Below, one piece after another: positions 1-8,226 of a stretch of 53,255 bases of DNA; positions within the stretch are counted from its first letter, which is position 1; each line of letters opens with the position of its first letter. The notes beneath the pieces are model-generated. The model had not been told where the DNA came from and made no database searches. It saw nothing but the letters and a program-made list of their open reading frames with translations. The position numbers and the translations under genes are program-made. The DNA is from Leptolyngbya sp. PLA1 (GTDB lineage: Bacteria > Planctomycetota > Phycisphaerae > Phycisphaerales > UBA1924): positions 1 through 53,255 of the forward strand of contig QWIH01000023.1 of assembly GCA_021405315.1 (NCBI GenBank), read 5' to 3'.

Positions 1-327
1 CAGCACCAGCCGCCGAATCTGTTCAGGCGACTTTGGCCGTCCCAGCTTCCGCCCGGTCTTCTTTCTGGGCCGGCACTTGTCGGCATCCCGGATCCACCGA
101 AGGAATGTCTGTGGACTGACGATCGACACCAGCGCCTTGATGGTCGATCCGAGGGGCTTGGCCAGGCGAACCAGCCGAGACCGCTCTTCGGGCGTGACCC
201 GGACGGGCCCGTCGATCTTCGAGCGGAGGACCTCGTTCTCGGCTTTCAGGTATTGAATCTGGCGGCGCAGGTCGTCCTGGGAGGACCCGGCGAGGACATC
301 AAACAGGCGGCGGAAGAGGTTCGGCAT
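1..327 (-). CDS. IS3-like transposase, N-terminal part (runs off the window)
   Basis: The 109 visible residues begin MPNLFRRLF at an ATG at 327. A helical, coiled-coil-like N-terminus (QYLKAENEVLRSKI) and a helix-turn-helix-like region come first, followed by the basic linker GRKLGRPKSPEQIRR that precedes the catalytic domain in this family. The protein closely matches the transposase of the second IS copy through the first 80 residues. At the position where that copy has a stop codon, this one reads TFLRWIRD with an intact Trp codon. The DDE domain lies outside the window, so whether this copy is intact cannot be judged. Confidence 0.75.
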   Translation of the reverse strand, partial: MPNLFRRLFDVLAGSSQDDLRRQIQYLKAENEVLRSKIDGPVRVTPEERSRLVRLAKPLGSTIKALVSIVSPQTFLRWIRDADKCRPRKKTGRKLGRPKSPEQIRRLVL

Positions 328-586
328 CCCTCAATCGTCGCGGCCCCGCGTGGGGACGGGGGGAGGGTGCCAAAACGTGCGACTTTGAGACTCAGCCGCG
401 CCCACCACATGATTCTGGCCCGCCCGACATCCCGATCCGGTGTCAATCAGTCGTCAGCGTGAGACTCCTCAGCCTGGCCGCAACCGGCGGGCGCGGCGGC
501 AGAACGCGGGCGTTGCCCATATCGTCCCGGCGGGACCGCGCGGAGGTCACCCCGCGACGCCAATGGACGGGGCCGGAGTATTTGTA
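1..586 (-). mobile_element. IS3-like insertion sequence, copy 1 (partial, right end)
   Basis: This is the transposase-proximal end of an IS, cut by the window start. It contains the 5' part of a DDE transposase on the minus strand. Its outer end is placed at 586 because the tip on the minus strand, TACAAATACTCCG, matches the tip of the second copy, TGCAAATACTCCG at 6755. The leader between the start codon and the tip is about 260 bp here, against about 95 bp in copy 2, so the two are related but not identical elements. The end position is inferred by hand alignment. Confidence 0.55.
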
Positions 587-3500
587 CCCCGCTGGCGGCC
601 CTGAAAACGCGGTTTCCGCCGATTCCCGTGAACGCCCCGTGTCGATCGCACACCCATCGGGCCACCCCGAGAGTGGTCCGCCAACCCTCCGAAACGGTCT
701 TGTACAGGGAGATTCGGAGTTCACGTATTCCGGTCGAAACGGCGTGCAGGTCTACGCCCAACGCCCGCAGCAGCCTGTGTCCAAGGGTGAAGTAGATGGA
801 CTTGGGCGGCTGGCAAAGCAGCGCAGCCTCGCGCTCCGCAACGGCGGTTGGGCGTACGAGCTCGGACGGACAGACTACACGATAGACCCGGACGGCAACG
901 TCGTGGACACCGCCCGCTTCGAGCGTGCTCTGTTCGACGAAGAGCCTGTCCTTGCCGCGACCGGCAGTCCCAACGCGGTTCGTTCTCGCACCGTCGCATG
1001 GTTCGATCCGAAGAAGCGTGGGACGGCGTCCGCTGAGCTGGGCACGGAGCAGCCGGACGGGTTCATCGCCGGCCCCACCCAGTACACCCGCGACCCGTTC
1101 GACGCCAACGCGTCCGAGCCGTACCTCGCTTTCGATCCCGAGAATCCCACCGCGGCACCTGCATTCGTCGATCCCAACGCGAGCGAATGGGGCATCGCCC
1201 CGCTCTTGTCGATCAATCATTACGACCTGGCCACGGGCCGGCTCACGCACACCCGCCAACCCGACGGGTCGATCACCGAGATGCTGTACGACCGCGCGGG
1301 GCGCACGGCGTCCAAGATCGAGAACCGGTTCGGCGACGCCGCGCTCCGGCGCACCACGAGCTACCAGTACCAATACGGCAGGCTCGTCGAGATTCGCGCG
1401 GCGCGAACCACGGCGAACGTTGTCGCCAAGGACCAGGTCACTCGCGTCACCTACGGCGCCGACATCGTCGCCGAGGTGCGTGACGGCGAAACCCGGTTGT
1501 ACACGGTGGTCTCTCGCCGCAACGATCTTGTGGGGAAGATGAGCCTCCCCAACGAGAACGACGGCAACGCCACCTCGAACAACGACATCCTGCTCCGGTA
1601 CACGTTCGGCGGCCAGGTCGCCGAGCGCATCGACGCCCGCGGGGCCGCGATCAGGTACTTCTACGACGCGCTCGGCCGCCTCACCGAGGTGGTCATCGGG
1701 CGCTACGAGGACTCGGCGTTCACCGAGTTCTCGGAGAAACACCCCGAAACAATGACCCCCGCGAGCGGCGCGCCGGTGGACCGCATCGGGTACGTCGCGC
1801 ACACCTACGACGCTGGCGGGCGGCCCGCCGACGTCATCGCGTACGTCTCCCGCGGCGGCGAAGTCGTTTCGCACAACCGCTTCGTCTACGACAGCCGCGG
1901 GAATCTGACCGGCGAGTTGCAGTTGCACGGCCAGCTGATCACGACGCAGAACCAGGCCACGGTGCCCACCGTCAACTATGAGTGGAACTACGAGAAGACC
2001 GATCTGAGCGTCCTCGGACAGATCGGGCACGAGCGGCTTGCCTCCATGACCTACCCGGCGCATGAAGGGTTGCCCCGCCGGATCGTGAGCTTTGGTTACG
2101 GCGATAATGACTCAACGGACGACATTCTGTCGCGGCTGGCCAAGATCTCCTCCCGGCTGTCGAATCAGAGTTCCGGCTTCACCATCGACGTTGCACGTTT
2201 CCAGTACGTCGGCGTCTCACGTCGCCGATCCGTCGCGCTCGGGCATGGCAACGGGGCGATCACGGCGGACTTTCACTTGAGCACCGAAATGGGGCTTGGC
2301 GGCCTCGATCGGTTCGGGCGCATCACAAACCTGCACTACAAGAGCGTGGGCGGGGCCACCATGTTCCAGGGCCGGTACGCCTACGACGCGGCGGGCAATC
2401 GGACGTGGGCGGAGATCACGCAGGCCCCTGCCGGCGGGCAGACCCAGTTCAATACACGCTCACAACTCAACCAGTACAACCAGCTCAACCAGCTCATCGG
2501 AACGCAGGTCGGGCATGTCAACACGACCGGCACGCCGTCCGTAGCGGACATGATTCGCGCCGACTCATGGTCCTTGGACCTGCTCGGGAACTGGAGCGGA
2601 CCGGCGGGCACAACGTCCGCGGGCCGCTTCGCGTCCGGCAACCTTGACGGCGGCTACGGGTTCGAGCTCGGCGGGTACGACACAGGCTCCACGCTCATTC
2701 CGTGGACTCACCCCGATGGCTCGAACTCCGCCGACGACATCCGCGCGGTCAGCCACACCGTCAACGGCCAGAACGAGATCACGAACTTCCGAACGCACAC
2801 CGGCAACCCGATGCAGGGCGTGGACGCAGAGGTCCGGCACGACGCTGCTGGCAACCTCATCTTCGACGGCACCTACTTCTATCAGTACGACGCGTGGAAC
2901 AGGCTGATTCAGATCAACCGGGCCCACCTCGAGCCCGGTGTTGAGAACTTCGGCGGCGATCCCCCCTCCACGCCCGTCCCGCTCGGCATCGTCGCTGATG
3001 AACTGATCAAGCACTACACCTATGACGGCCTCGGCCGCCTCATCCGAACCCAGTCGCCTTATCCATCCCCGGACAACAACCAAGGCCTGCGTACCGAGCG
3101 GTTTTACTACGACGGCGTCCGGCGCATCCAGGAGTTGGTCGCCGACCCTGTCGAGGCGCTCGCTATGGCCACCAGCTCCTCGAACTCCGAGGTGCAGGCC
3201 GCCGCGGCGTCCTCCCAGAGCTCCCAGGCCGCTGCCGCCGAGGGTGAACTCGACGAGTCCGCGACACCGCTGACCGTCGAGCAGACGCAGTTGAGCGGCG
3301 ACCCTGTCGCCATTCCGATCCCGGGCGCCCGCCTCGAGCGTGAGTACATCTGGGGGCCGGGCGACGGCGCGGCAGGGGTTGACGAACTGTTCGTTCAGTA
3401 CGACGTGAACCGCAAGCCCTGGTGGGTTCTTCAGGACGCCGGGGGCGACATCGTCGCTCTTTGCGACAACGCGGGCACCGTCAGCGGCGCTCCCTTCGTC

Positions 3501-5084
3501 GCCGCTCAATGGACGTACGACGCGTACGGCTCGGTGGTATCCGCCGACCATCTGTCCGCCCACCCATTCATGCACGCCGGGCACAAGGGCCTGTTCTTCG
3601 ACCGGCTGGATGTGGGCGTCGCCGATCCGGCCGTGCCCGGAGGCGGCGCGATGGAGACCCCGCGTCTCGTTCCGTTCGCGCACGCGATCGTCCACAACCG
3701 CGGCCGCGCCTACAACCCGCAGTTCGGGCGTTTCATGCAGCCCGATCCCAACGCCGCTGCCTTCGCAATGCTCGAAGGCGCCTCCTACAACGGCCGCGGG
3801 ATCGCCGCGCTCGCGGTGGCCTTCGATCTCTCCCAGCGTTACGGCGACGGTTCCAATCTCTACGAGTACCTCGGGTCCAACCCCTGGAACCGCTCCGACC
3901 CGATGGGGCTGAGTTGGGACCCCTTCGATATGGTGGACGAACTCATCGCCGAGCACGCCGCAAGCGGCGCGGCGTTGCTCTCGGCCGTGGGCAGCGGCGC
4001 CAAGGCGGCCGCCGTCCTCGCCGCACACATAGCCACGTACCTGCCCTTCCCTGCCGCCAACATCGCAGGTGAACTCGCGCTCGTCGCGCTCGGCGAACAG
4101 GACATGCAGACGGCGGCAGTGGCCATAGGCATGGGCCTAGTCCCCTTCGGCAAACTGCTTGGCCCCGCGTTCAAGACGGTCGGCAAGTTCATCGGGCGTG
4201 CCGCTTCATCGGTCTGGAATGCGGCAAAGCACTATGCCCCAAAGGCGATCCGATGGCTGTGGAACCACAGCTCCATCGGGCTCATGCACCGCGCGGTGAC
4301 ATGGCTAGCCAAGGGCTGCGGCTGTTTCGAGGAAGGCACGCACGTCCAGACCTCGCGCGGGCTCGTGCCCATCGATCAACTGTGCGAGAGTGACGAGGTC
4401 TTCGCGCAGGATGAGTCGAGCGGCGAAGTTTCACTGCGTCGGGTTGTGAGGACGTTCGTCCGCAAGGCCGCGCCGATTGTTGCGGTCACGCTGATCGGCA
4501 CGACAACGCCGGCAATCGCGGACGGCCGAGAGATGGCGGGCGGCGAGGAACCCGGCTTGGTCACGCTCAACACGACCGAAGAGCATCCGTTCCTGGTTGA
4601 GCGTGGGGAAACGAGCAGCACCTGGGTCCAAGCGGCGAGCCTGAAACCCGGCGACGAGGTCCGCACCGCTGGCGGAGAGCCGGCGGTGGTCGTGTCTGTG
4701 CAGTTCACCGGCCGCCGCGCCACCGTTTACAACATCGAGGTCGAGGGGCTGCACAACTACCGCGTGGGGCCCGACGGGGTGGTGGTACACAACGCTAGGT
4801 TCTGCCTTCCGCAGCACCTCGTCAACGCAGTTCGACATCACTGGTGGGAACCTGGAAAGCTCGCATACCACTATGAAAAGCACGTGATCAAGGAAGGGCT
4901 CGACGTTAGTCTCCAGCAATACACCGATGATGCAGTTGATTTCTTTAGCCGATTCAAGAGCAACTTGAAACCTCACCCGATCGGTGGCGGCTTCAAAGAT
5001 GGCCTCAGGTACGTCGATCCATCAACTGGTATGGGCGGGATATTCACGAGGAGTGGCGAAGTCGTGTCGTTCTGGTACAAGTGA
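459..5084 (+). CDS. RHS/YD-repeat polymorphic toxin with Hint domain and C-terminal toxin tip, 5'-truncated
   Basis: The frame is open for 1541 codons from a GTG at 459, but the true start is unknown and there is no signal peptide. The first 45 or so residues come from sequence shared with the IS flank at 6756-6797, so the N-terminus was probably cut by the IS. YD repeats run from about residue 250 (for example YDRAGR, YFYDALGRLTE, YTYDGLGRLIR). The RHS core around residues 1085-1157 includes the pattern GRFMQPDPN and ends in NLYEYLGSNPWNRSDPMGL. A hydrophobic linker follows. A Hint self-processing domain spans residues 1287-1446: it starts CGCFEEGTHV, has TTEEHPF and ends VVVHNA. The last 95 residues (from RFCLPQ) form a small domain with HYEKHV and RYVDPSTGMGG, reminiscent of BECR-type RNase toxins. 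That toxin class is inference. RHS proteins are usually exported by T6SS or related routes; none is visible here. Confidence 0.85.
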   Translation: MRLLSLAATGGRGGRTRALPISSRRDRAEVTPRRQWTGPEYLYPAGGPENAVSADSRERPVSIAHPSGHPESGPPTLRNGLVQGDSEFTYSGRNGVQVYAQRPQQPVSKGEVDGLGRLAKQRSLALRNGGWAYELGRTDYTIDPDGNVVDTARFERALFDEEPVLAATGSPNAVRSRTVAWFDPKKRGTASAELGTEQPDGFIAGPTQYTRDPFDANASEPYLAFDPENPTAAPAFVDPNASEWGIAPLLSINHYDLATGRLTHTRQPDGSITEMLYDRAGRTASKIENRFGDAALRRTTSYQYQYGRLVEIRAARTTANVVAKDQVTRVTYGADIVAEVRDGETRLYTVVSRRNDLVGKMSLPNENDGNATSNNDILLRYTFGGQVAERIDARGAAIRYFYDALGRLTEVVIGRYEDSAFTEFSEKHPETMTPASGAPVDRIGYVAHTYDAGGRPADVIAYVSRGGEVVSHNRFVYDSRGNLTGELQLHGQLITTQNQATVPTVNYEWNYEKTDLSVLGQIGHERLASMTYPAHEGLPRRIVSFGYGDNDSTDDILSRLAKISSRLSNQSSGFTIDVARFQYVGVSRRRSVALGHGNGAITADFHLSTEMGLGGLDRFGRITNLHYKSVGGATMFQGRYAYDAAGNRTWAEITQAPAGGQTQFNTRSQLNQYNQLNQLIGTQVGHVNTTGTPSVADMIRADSWSLDLLGNWSGPAGTTSAGRFASGNLDGGYGFELGGYDTGSTLIPWTHPDGSNSADDIRAVSHTVNGQNEITNFRTHTGNPMQGVDAEVRHDAAGNLIFDGTYFYQYDAWNRLIQINRAHLEPGVENFGGDPPSTPVPLGIVADELIKHYTYDGLGRLIRTQSPYPSPDNNQGLRTERFYYDGVRRIQELVADPVEALAMATSSSNSEVQAAAASSQSSQAAAAEGELDESATPLTVEQTQLSGDPVAIPIPGARLEREYIWGPGDGAAGVDELFVQYDVNRKPWWVLQDAGGDIVALCDNAGTVSGAPFVAAQWTYDAYGSVVSADHLSAHPFMHAGHKGLFFDRLDVGVADPAVPGGGAMETPRLVPFAHAIVHNRGRAYNPQFGRFMQPDPNAAAFAMLEGASYNGRGIAALAVAFDLSQRYGDGSNLYEYLGSNPWNRSDPMGLSWDPFDMVDELIAEHAASGAALLSAVGSGAKAAAVLAAHIATYLPFPAANIAGELALVALGEQDMQTAAVAIGMGLVPFGKLLGPAFKTVGKFIGRAASSVWNAAKHYAPKAIRWLWNHSSIGLMHRAVTWLAKGCGCFEEGTHVQTSRGLVPIDQLCESDEVFAQDESSGEVSLRRVVRTFVRKAAPIVAVTLIGTTTPAIADGREMAGGEEPGLVTLNTTEEHPFLVERGETSSTWVQAASLKPGDEVRTAGGEPAVVVSVQFTGRRATVYNIEVEGLHNYRVGPDGVVVHNARFCLPQHLVNAVRHHWWEPGKLAYHYEKHVIKEGLDVSLQQYTDDAVDFFSRFKSNLKPHPIGGGFKDGLRYVDPSTGMGGIFTRSGEVVSFWYK

Positions 5085-5092
5085 GATCCGAC

Positions 5093-5473
5093 ATGTCCGA
5101 GCAAGACGAAGTTGCGTTTCAACTAGGCATTGACGAGGCATTACGCCGCCATGACTCCATGTGTGAACTCGTTCAGTACGCGAGGATGGACAAGGGAAGT
5201 GACCTTACAAACTTGACACTGCAGGCAGACATTCTTGTTGGTCTTGTTAGGACCAAGTCAGAAGTCTGTTTCGCTGTCATATCATACTCTTGGATCAGGC
5301 ACTTCTTTGAGGAGGGAACGGACCTGCGTGACTTTGACCCGCTCGCCGCGGGTAACTACGTGCTTGGCCAGCCCATGGTGATCGTCGATACGCTAACTCC
5401 CGATAGCGCAGTAAGGGCCATACTGCGATACATCCGAGTCGAACGACCCCCGCGACCGATACGCCTGGTGTAG
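5093..5473 (+). CDS. Probable immunity protein for the RHS toxin tip
   Basis: This is a small soluble protein of 126 residues beginning MSEQDEV, with no signal peptide or membrane segment. An alternative GTG start at 5081 overlaps the toxin stop as GTGA. The role comes from position: it lies directly after the toxin-tip-encoding end of the RHS gene, as immunity genes do in polymorphic toxin systems. Its base composition is visibly lower in GC than the RHS body and matches the toxin tip, so tip and immunity gene probably arrived together. I do not recognise the family. Confidence 0.6.
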   Translation: MSEQDEVAFQLGIDEALRRHDSMCELVQYARMDKGSDLTNLTLQADILVGLVRTKSEVCFAVISYSWIRHFFEEGTDLRDFDPLAAGNYVLGQPMVIVDTLTPDSAVRAILRYIRVERPPRPIRLV

Positions 5474-5504
5474 TTGTCTATGCGACGTCTCTTCTTCGCC
5501 CGTC

Positions 5505-5536
5505 CGTCCTATGCAATTATCGTCCTATGCAATTAT
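5505..5536. repeat. Tandem 16-bp duplication at the IS copy 2 tip
   Basis: The unit CGTCCTATGCAATTAT occurs at 5505-5520 and again at 5521-5536 without interruption. The second copy runs into the candidate left inverted repeat of the IS (TGCAATTATTCTG), so the first nine bases of the IS tip are present twice. Confidence 0.85.
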
Positions 5537-5578
5537 TCTGTGCGTGCATTCCAGCCGGGAATTCAGGGGTGATCCGTG

Positions 5579-6427
5579 TCACGCAGCCGCCCGGTAGTAG
5601 TGCTTGAGAACGCCTCCGAGACGCTGGCGGCAGCGGATCTCGCGCGGCTCGACCAGCCCGGCACGGGTTGGCGGCGGTCGCCCCATCGGCGTGGCGAAGC
5701 CGAGGGACATGTGCGGCCGCTCGCGGTTGTGGTAGTCGATGTACTCGGACAGCAGGTGGTCCAGGTGTTTGGTCCCGAGCACGACGAAGTTGTCGAGGCA
5801 TTCTACCTGGATGCTCTGGATCAGGCGCTCGACGTGGGCATTCAGGTTGGGCGATCGGTGCGGCAACTTCATCGTTTTGATCCCGGCCTCGGCCAGCGCT
5901 CTGCCGAATGCGCCGTCCCCCGCGGCGAACTTGCCGTCGCGGTCGCGGAGCAGGAGTTTGGGCTGGGCCATGCCCGTGGGCAGAGAGGCGATGAACCTCC
6001 GAACGACCGTTTCGCTCCAAGCCGCGTCAGGGTTGGTGGTGCTGACCGAGACGTGCGCCCGGCGTGTCTTGGGATGCACGAACACCAGCGCGAAGGCGAA
6101 CTTGAGGCCCGTCGCCGTCAGCACGCGGAGCGTGCGGAAGTCGCACGCCCACAAGGTCTTGGCGTGCGACTTCAGGAACTGGTCCCACGTTCGCTCGCCA
6201 CGTGCCGGCCGCGTCGGCAGGCCGGCCTGCTTCAGGATGTTGACGACCGTGGAACGCGAAGCGCCGCCGATCCCGAGCTTCTTCAACTCGCCCAAGATGC
6301 GCACATAGCCGAAGCCGGTCTCGCGGGCGATCCTCAAGACAATCTTCTTGATCTGCTCGGGCGTGCGCGGGCGCCCCGGCTTCCGGGCGGCGTACTCGCG
6401 TTTCGGACGCTTCCCCGTGTCCCGCAT
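5579..6427 (-). CDS. IS3-like transposase, catalytic (DDE/rve) part
   Basis: The 282 residues start MRDTGKRPKREYAARKPGRPRTPEQIKK, with the basic linker first, then an HTH-like segment, then an rve integrase core. Catalytic acidic residues are visible as WACDF, RDRDGKF and NAHVERLIQSI. The C-terminal signature YIDYHNRERPHMSLG is typical. It is in the same frame as the upstream N-terminal piece (6428-6661) and directly abuts it through TGA-ATG. It is therefore either the re-initiated second half of one transposase or the 3' half of a gene killed by a nonsense mutation. IS3 elements normally join their two frames by a -1 slip, which is not the arrangement here. Confidence 0.75.
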   Translation of the reverse strand: MRDTGKRPKREYAARKPGRPRTPEQIKKIVLRIARETGFGYVRILGELKKLGIGGASRSTVVNILKQAGLPTRPARGERTWDQFLKSHAKTLWACDFRTLRVLTATGLKFAFALVFVHPKTRRAHVSVSTTNPDAAWSETVVRRFIASLPTGMAQPKLLLRDRDGKFAAGDGAFGRALAEAGIKTMKLPHRSPNLNAHVERLIQSIQVECLDNFVVLGTKHLDHLLSEYIDYHNRERPHMSLGFATPMGRPPPTRAGLVEPREIRCRQRLGGVLKHYYRAAA

Positions 6428-6661
6428 TCACTTCAGGAAGGTCTCCGGCTTGACGATGGAGACCAGCGCCGCGATTGCCCGCCCCAGCGGCATGCCGAGC
6501 CGGACCAGCCGGGACCGCTCCGCGGGCGTGACCCGGACCGGACCGGCGATTTTGGAACGAAGCACCTCGTTCTCCGCTTTCAGGAACTGGACCTGGCGGC
6601 GGAGGTCGTCCCGGGTCGACCCGGCCAAGGTCGAGAGAAGACGGCGGAAGAGGTTCGGCAT
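6428..6661 (-). pseudogene. IS3-like transposase, N-terminal part ended by an in-frame stop
   Basis: The 77 residues from MPNLFRRLLSTLAG to ETFLK are followed by TGA at 6430-6428. Copy 1 of the same family reads TFLRWIRD across this point where this copy reads TFLK, stop, MRD, so a Trp codon TGG has become TGA (or the reverse). The DDE part continues in the same frame straight after the stop, beginning with ATG. Without readthrough or re-initiation, no full-length transposase is made. Confidence 0.7.
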
Positions 6662-6755
6662 CGCCCCATTGTGAACTGTGCCCGGTTCCCCCGCCCGACA
6701 GGGGCGACGCCGAGCCATACCCGCGGCGCCTTTGGGCAGGGACGGAGTATTTGCA

Positions 6756-6797
6756 CACCGCTGGCGGTTCTGAAAGGGCGGTTTTCAACCGCATCGG
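6756..6797. repeat. Stem-loop-containing flank shared by both IS copies
   Basis: This stretch, just outside the proposed IS end, closely resembles 587-626 next to copy 1. Both contain CCGCTGGCGG, a short palindrome, then CTGAAA, then a second small inverted repeat (GCGGTTTTCAACCGC here, GCGGTTTCCGC at copy 1). Either the IS end lies further out than proposed, or the IS prefers to insert beside this REP-like sequence. Confidence 0.5.
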
Positions 6798-6977
6798 CTA
6801 CATGTTCGGTTGCCGGGGTCGAGCTCCACTTATCGTCGTCCGACCCGGCGCCGTCGCCTGTCAACCCGCGACTTTGACGCAGATTCTCAGATTCCCCAGA
6901 GAGAAACCGTTTGAACCAGTTGTGGATAAGGAGGACTATCGCTCAGGGTGGACCGGGTTTGGGGGGAAAGGTCAACA

Positions 6978-7139
6978 GTGAGGCAGTCGATCGTGGTGCG
7001 GGTGCTGACGCGGGGCTTTGAGTCCGAGGGCGAGGTCTACCGGTTTCACGCGGACCTCGCGCACGCGGTCGCCCGGGCCCACTCGAACGGATGCCTGTTC
7101 TTCGGGATTCAGGCGCCGAAGCCCGCTTGGGCACGATGA
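6978..7139 (+). CDS. Small hypothetical ORF downstream of IS copy 2
   Basis: The 53 codons run from a GTG preceded by GGGGAAAGG at a plausible spacing. The peptide contains GFESEGEVYRFHADLAHAV. I recognise no family. It is the only sizeable frame in the roughly 400 bp between the IS and the exporter block. It could equally be the remnant of a gene disrupted by the IS. Confidence 0.2.
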   Translation: MRQSIVVRVLTRGFESEGEVYRFHADLAHAVARAHSNGCLFFGIQAPKPAWAR

Positions 7140-7163
7140 CGCGGCAACGAGTTCGCCGCCGGA

Positions 7164-8132
7164 TCATCGAACGACATGAGCGCCGGTCGCGTTCACCACG
7201 ATTCCCTTGCCGTCGGTCGAGGCGATCTTCCCTACGACCACGACTTCGGACAACTCGCGCAGCCCGCGGCGGCCTTTCATGTCCGTGCGAAGCACCTGAC
7301 CCTTCGCATCCACGGCCTGCACGGTCACCGAGTTCGCCATGATGTCGTCGCGGCTCTCGCAGCAGTAGTCCCACGGCTGCGAGCATCGATCATCAGGGTT
7401 CTCATTGCAGGCTTTCAACCCTCGGCCCATGAGGGTAAAGACGGCGCGTCCGGCCACGAACGGCGTCTTGCTCCCTCCCACCCTGCCACGCAGCACCACC
7501 TGGTCCCCCACCTTCATGCCGCCAGCCTTGCGAGCCTCTGAGACGTCGCGGGCATCCGCCGGGGCGGATGCGAGGAAGAAGCCCGAGGGGACCGGCGAGC
7601 GAGGGATATGCATCGCCAGGGCACTCAACACGAGGCTTTCTGCGCCGTCCGCGACCAGGACCTTCCCGGTGACGAAGACCTCCGCGCCCGGCTTGAGTCC
7701 GTACTTTCCTGCGAGCTCCGCCCGCAGGGGCTGCCCTTCGGAGTCAAGGATCTGCACAACTGCCCGGGCAGATGACGGGACACCTGTTTCGGATTCGGGG
7801 AGCCTTTCCGACGCAGGGGCCACCCCACCTCGAGCGGCCTCGTCTACGAGCGTGAAAGTCGCAGTGTCCTTGGAGATGGCGTCCTTCGCGAGCGCGATGT
7901 GCCCGCGGAGGGTGAGTGTCTCTCCAACCTTCGCGGTCTTCATCGCATCGACGATCTCGGACGCGCCCGCGGGGAGCACGTCGCTCAGGAGTGACTTGAC
8001 ATCCGCGGCAGACTTGATCTGCGCCACCGCGGGCTGCGCCCCAAGCAGACCGATGTCAGAGACCAGAGCGGCTGAGACCACCAGCGTGATCATCCCCGCC
8101 CAAAAGCCCGATTCCATTCGACGTGAACTCAT
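7164..8132 (-). CDS. Exported OB-fold-like protein of the exporter operon
   Basis: The 322 residues start at the ATG at 8132, preceded by AAGGAGT. An N-terminal signal peptide (hydrophobic TLVVSAALVSDIGLLG, then AVAQ) suggests periplasmic location. Two similar modules follow, each with a VGETLTLRGH or VGDQVVLRGRV type strand and an E-V-x-V-x-GK strand. This resembles paired OB-fold domains of bacterial exported proteins, which is an inference from the pattern. A Cys-rich insertion (CNENPDDRCSQPWDYCCE) sits in the second module and could bind metal or form disulfides. It is the last gene of the minus-strand block, 94 bp after a permease gene. Confidence 0.6.
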   Translation of the reverse strand: MSSRRMESGFWAGMITLVVSAALVSDIGLLGAQPAVAQIKSAADVKSLLSDVLPAGASEIVDAMKTAKVGETLTLRGHIALAKDAISKDTATFTLVDEAARGGVAPASERLPESETGVPSSARAVVQILDSEGQPLRAELAGKYGLKPGAEVFVTGKVLVADGAESLVLSALAMHIPRSPVPSGFFLASAPADARDVSEARKAGGMKVGDQVVLRGRVGGSKTPFVAGRAVFTLMGRGLKACNENPDDRCSQPWDYCCESRDDIMANSVTVQAVDAKGQVLRTDMKGRRGLRELSEVVVVGKIASTDGKGIVVNATGAHVVR

Positions 8133-8226
8133 GTTCGCACTCCTTGGTTGAGGTCCCATCATTCATGCACGACATTCTTTCCACGATCCATCATTCTCAC
8201 ACGCGACAGCTCGGCACCCCACAGTG

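Larger units (their letters stand above)
5528..6755 (-). mobile_element. IS3-like insertion sequence, copy 2
   Basis: The ends are proposed from a hand alignment of imperfect inverted repeats. The left end reads TGCAATTATTCTGTGCGTGC (5528-5547) and the right end, read on the minus strand from 6755, reads TGCAAATACTCCGTCCCTGC; 14 of 20 bases match. This gives 1228 bp, a normal size for an IS3-family element. It contains one transposase reading frame broken by a TGA. I could not identify a target-site duplication. Confidence 0.55.

Noticed and set aside
447..2063. Long open frame on the minus strand opposite the RHS gene
   Set aside because: It has no recognisable domain and mirrors the codon structure of the RHS gene; in GC-rich DNA such antisense frames stay open by chance.
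3160..3300. Ala/Ser/Glu-rich stretch in the RHS gene as a repeat array or frameshift
   Set aside because: The frame stays open and the composition fits a low-complexity linker between YD repeats and the RHS core.
1..6755. Proven composite transposon carrying the RHS toxin
   Set aside because: The two IS copies are in direct orientation but differ in leader length and only one is fully inside the window; no target duplication was found, so joint movement is only a possibility.
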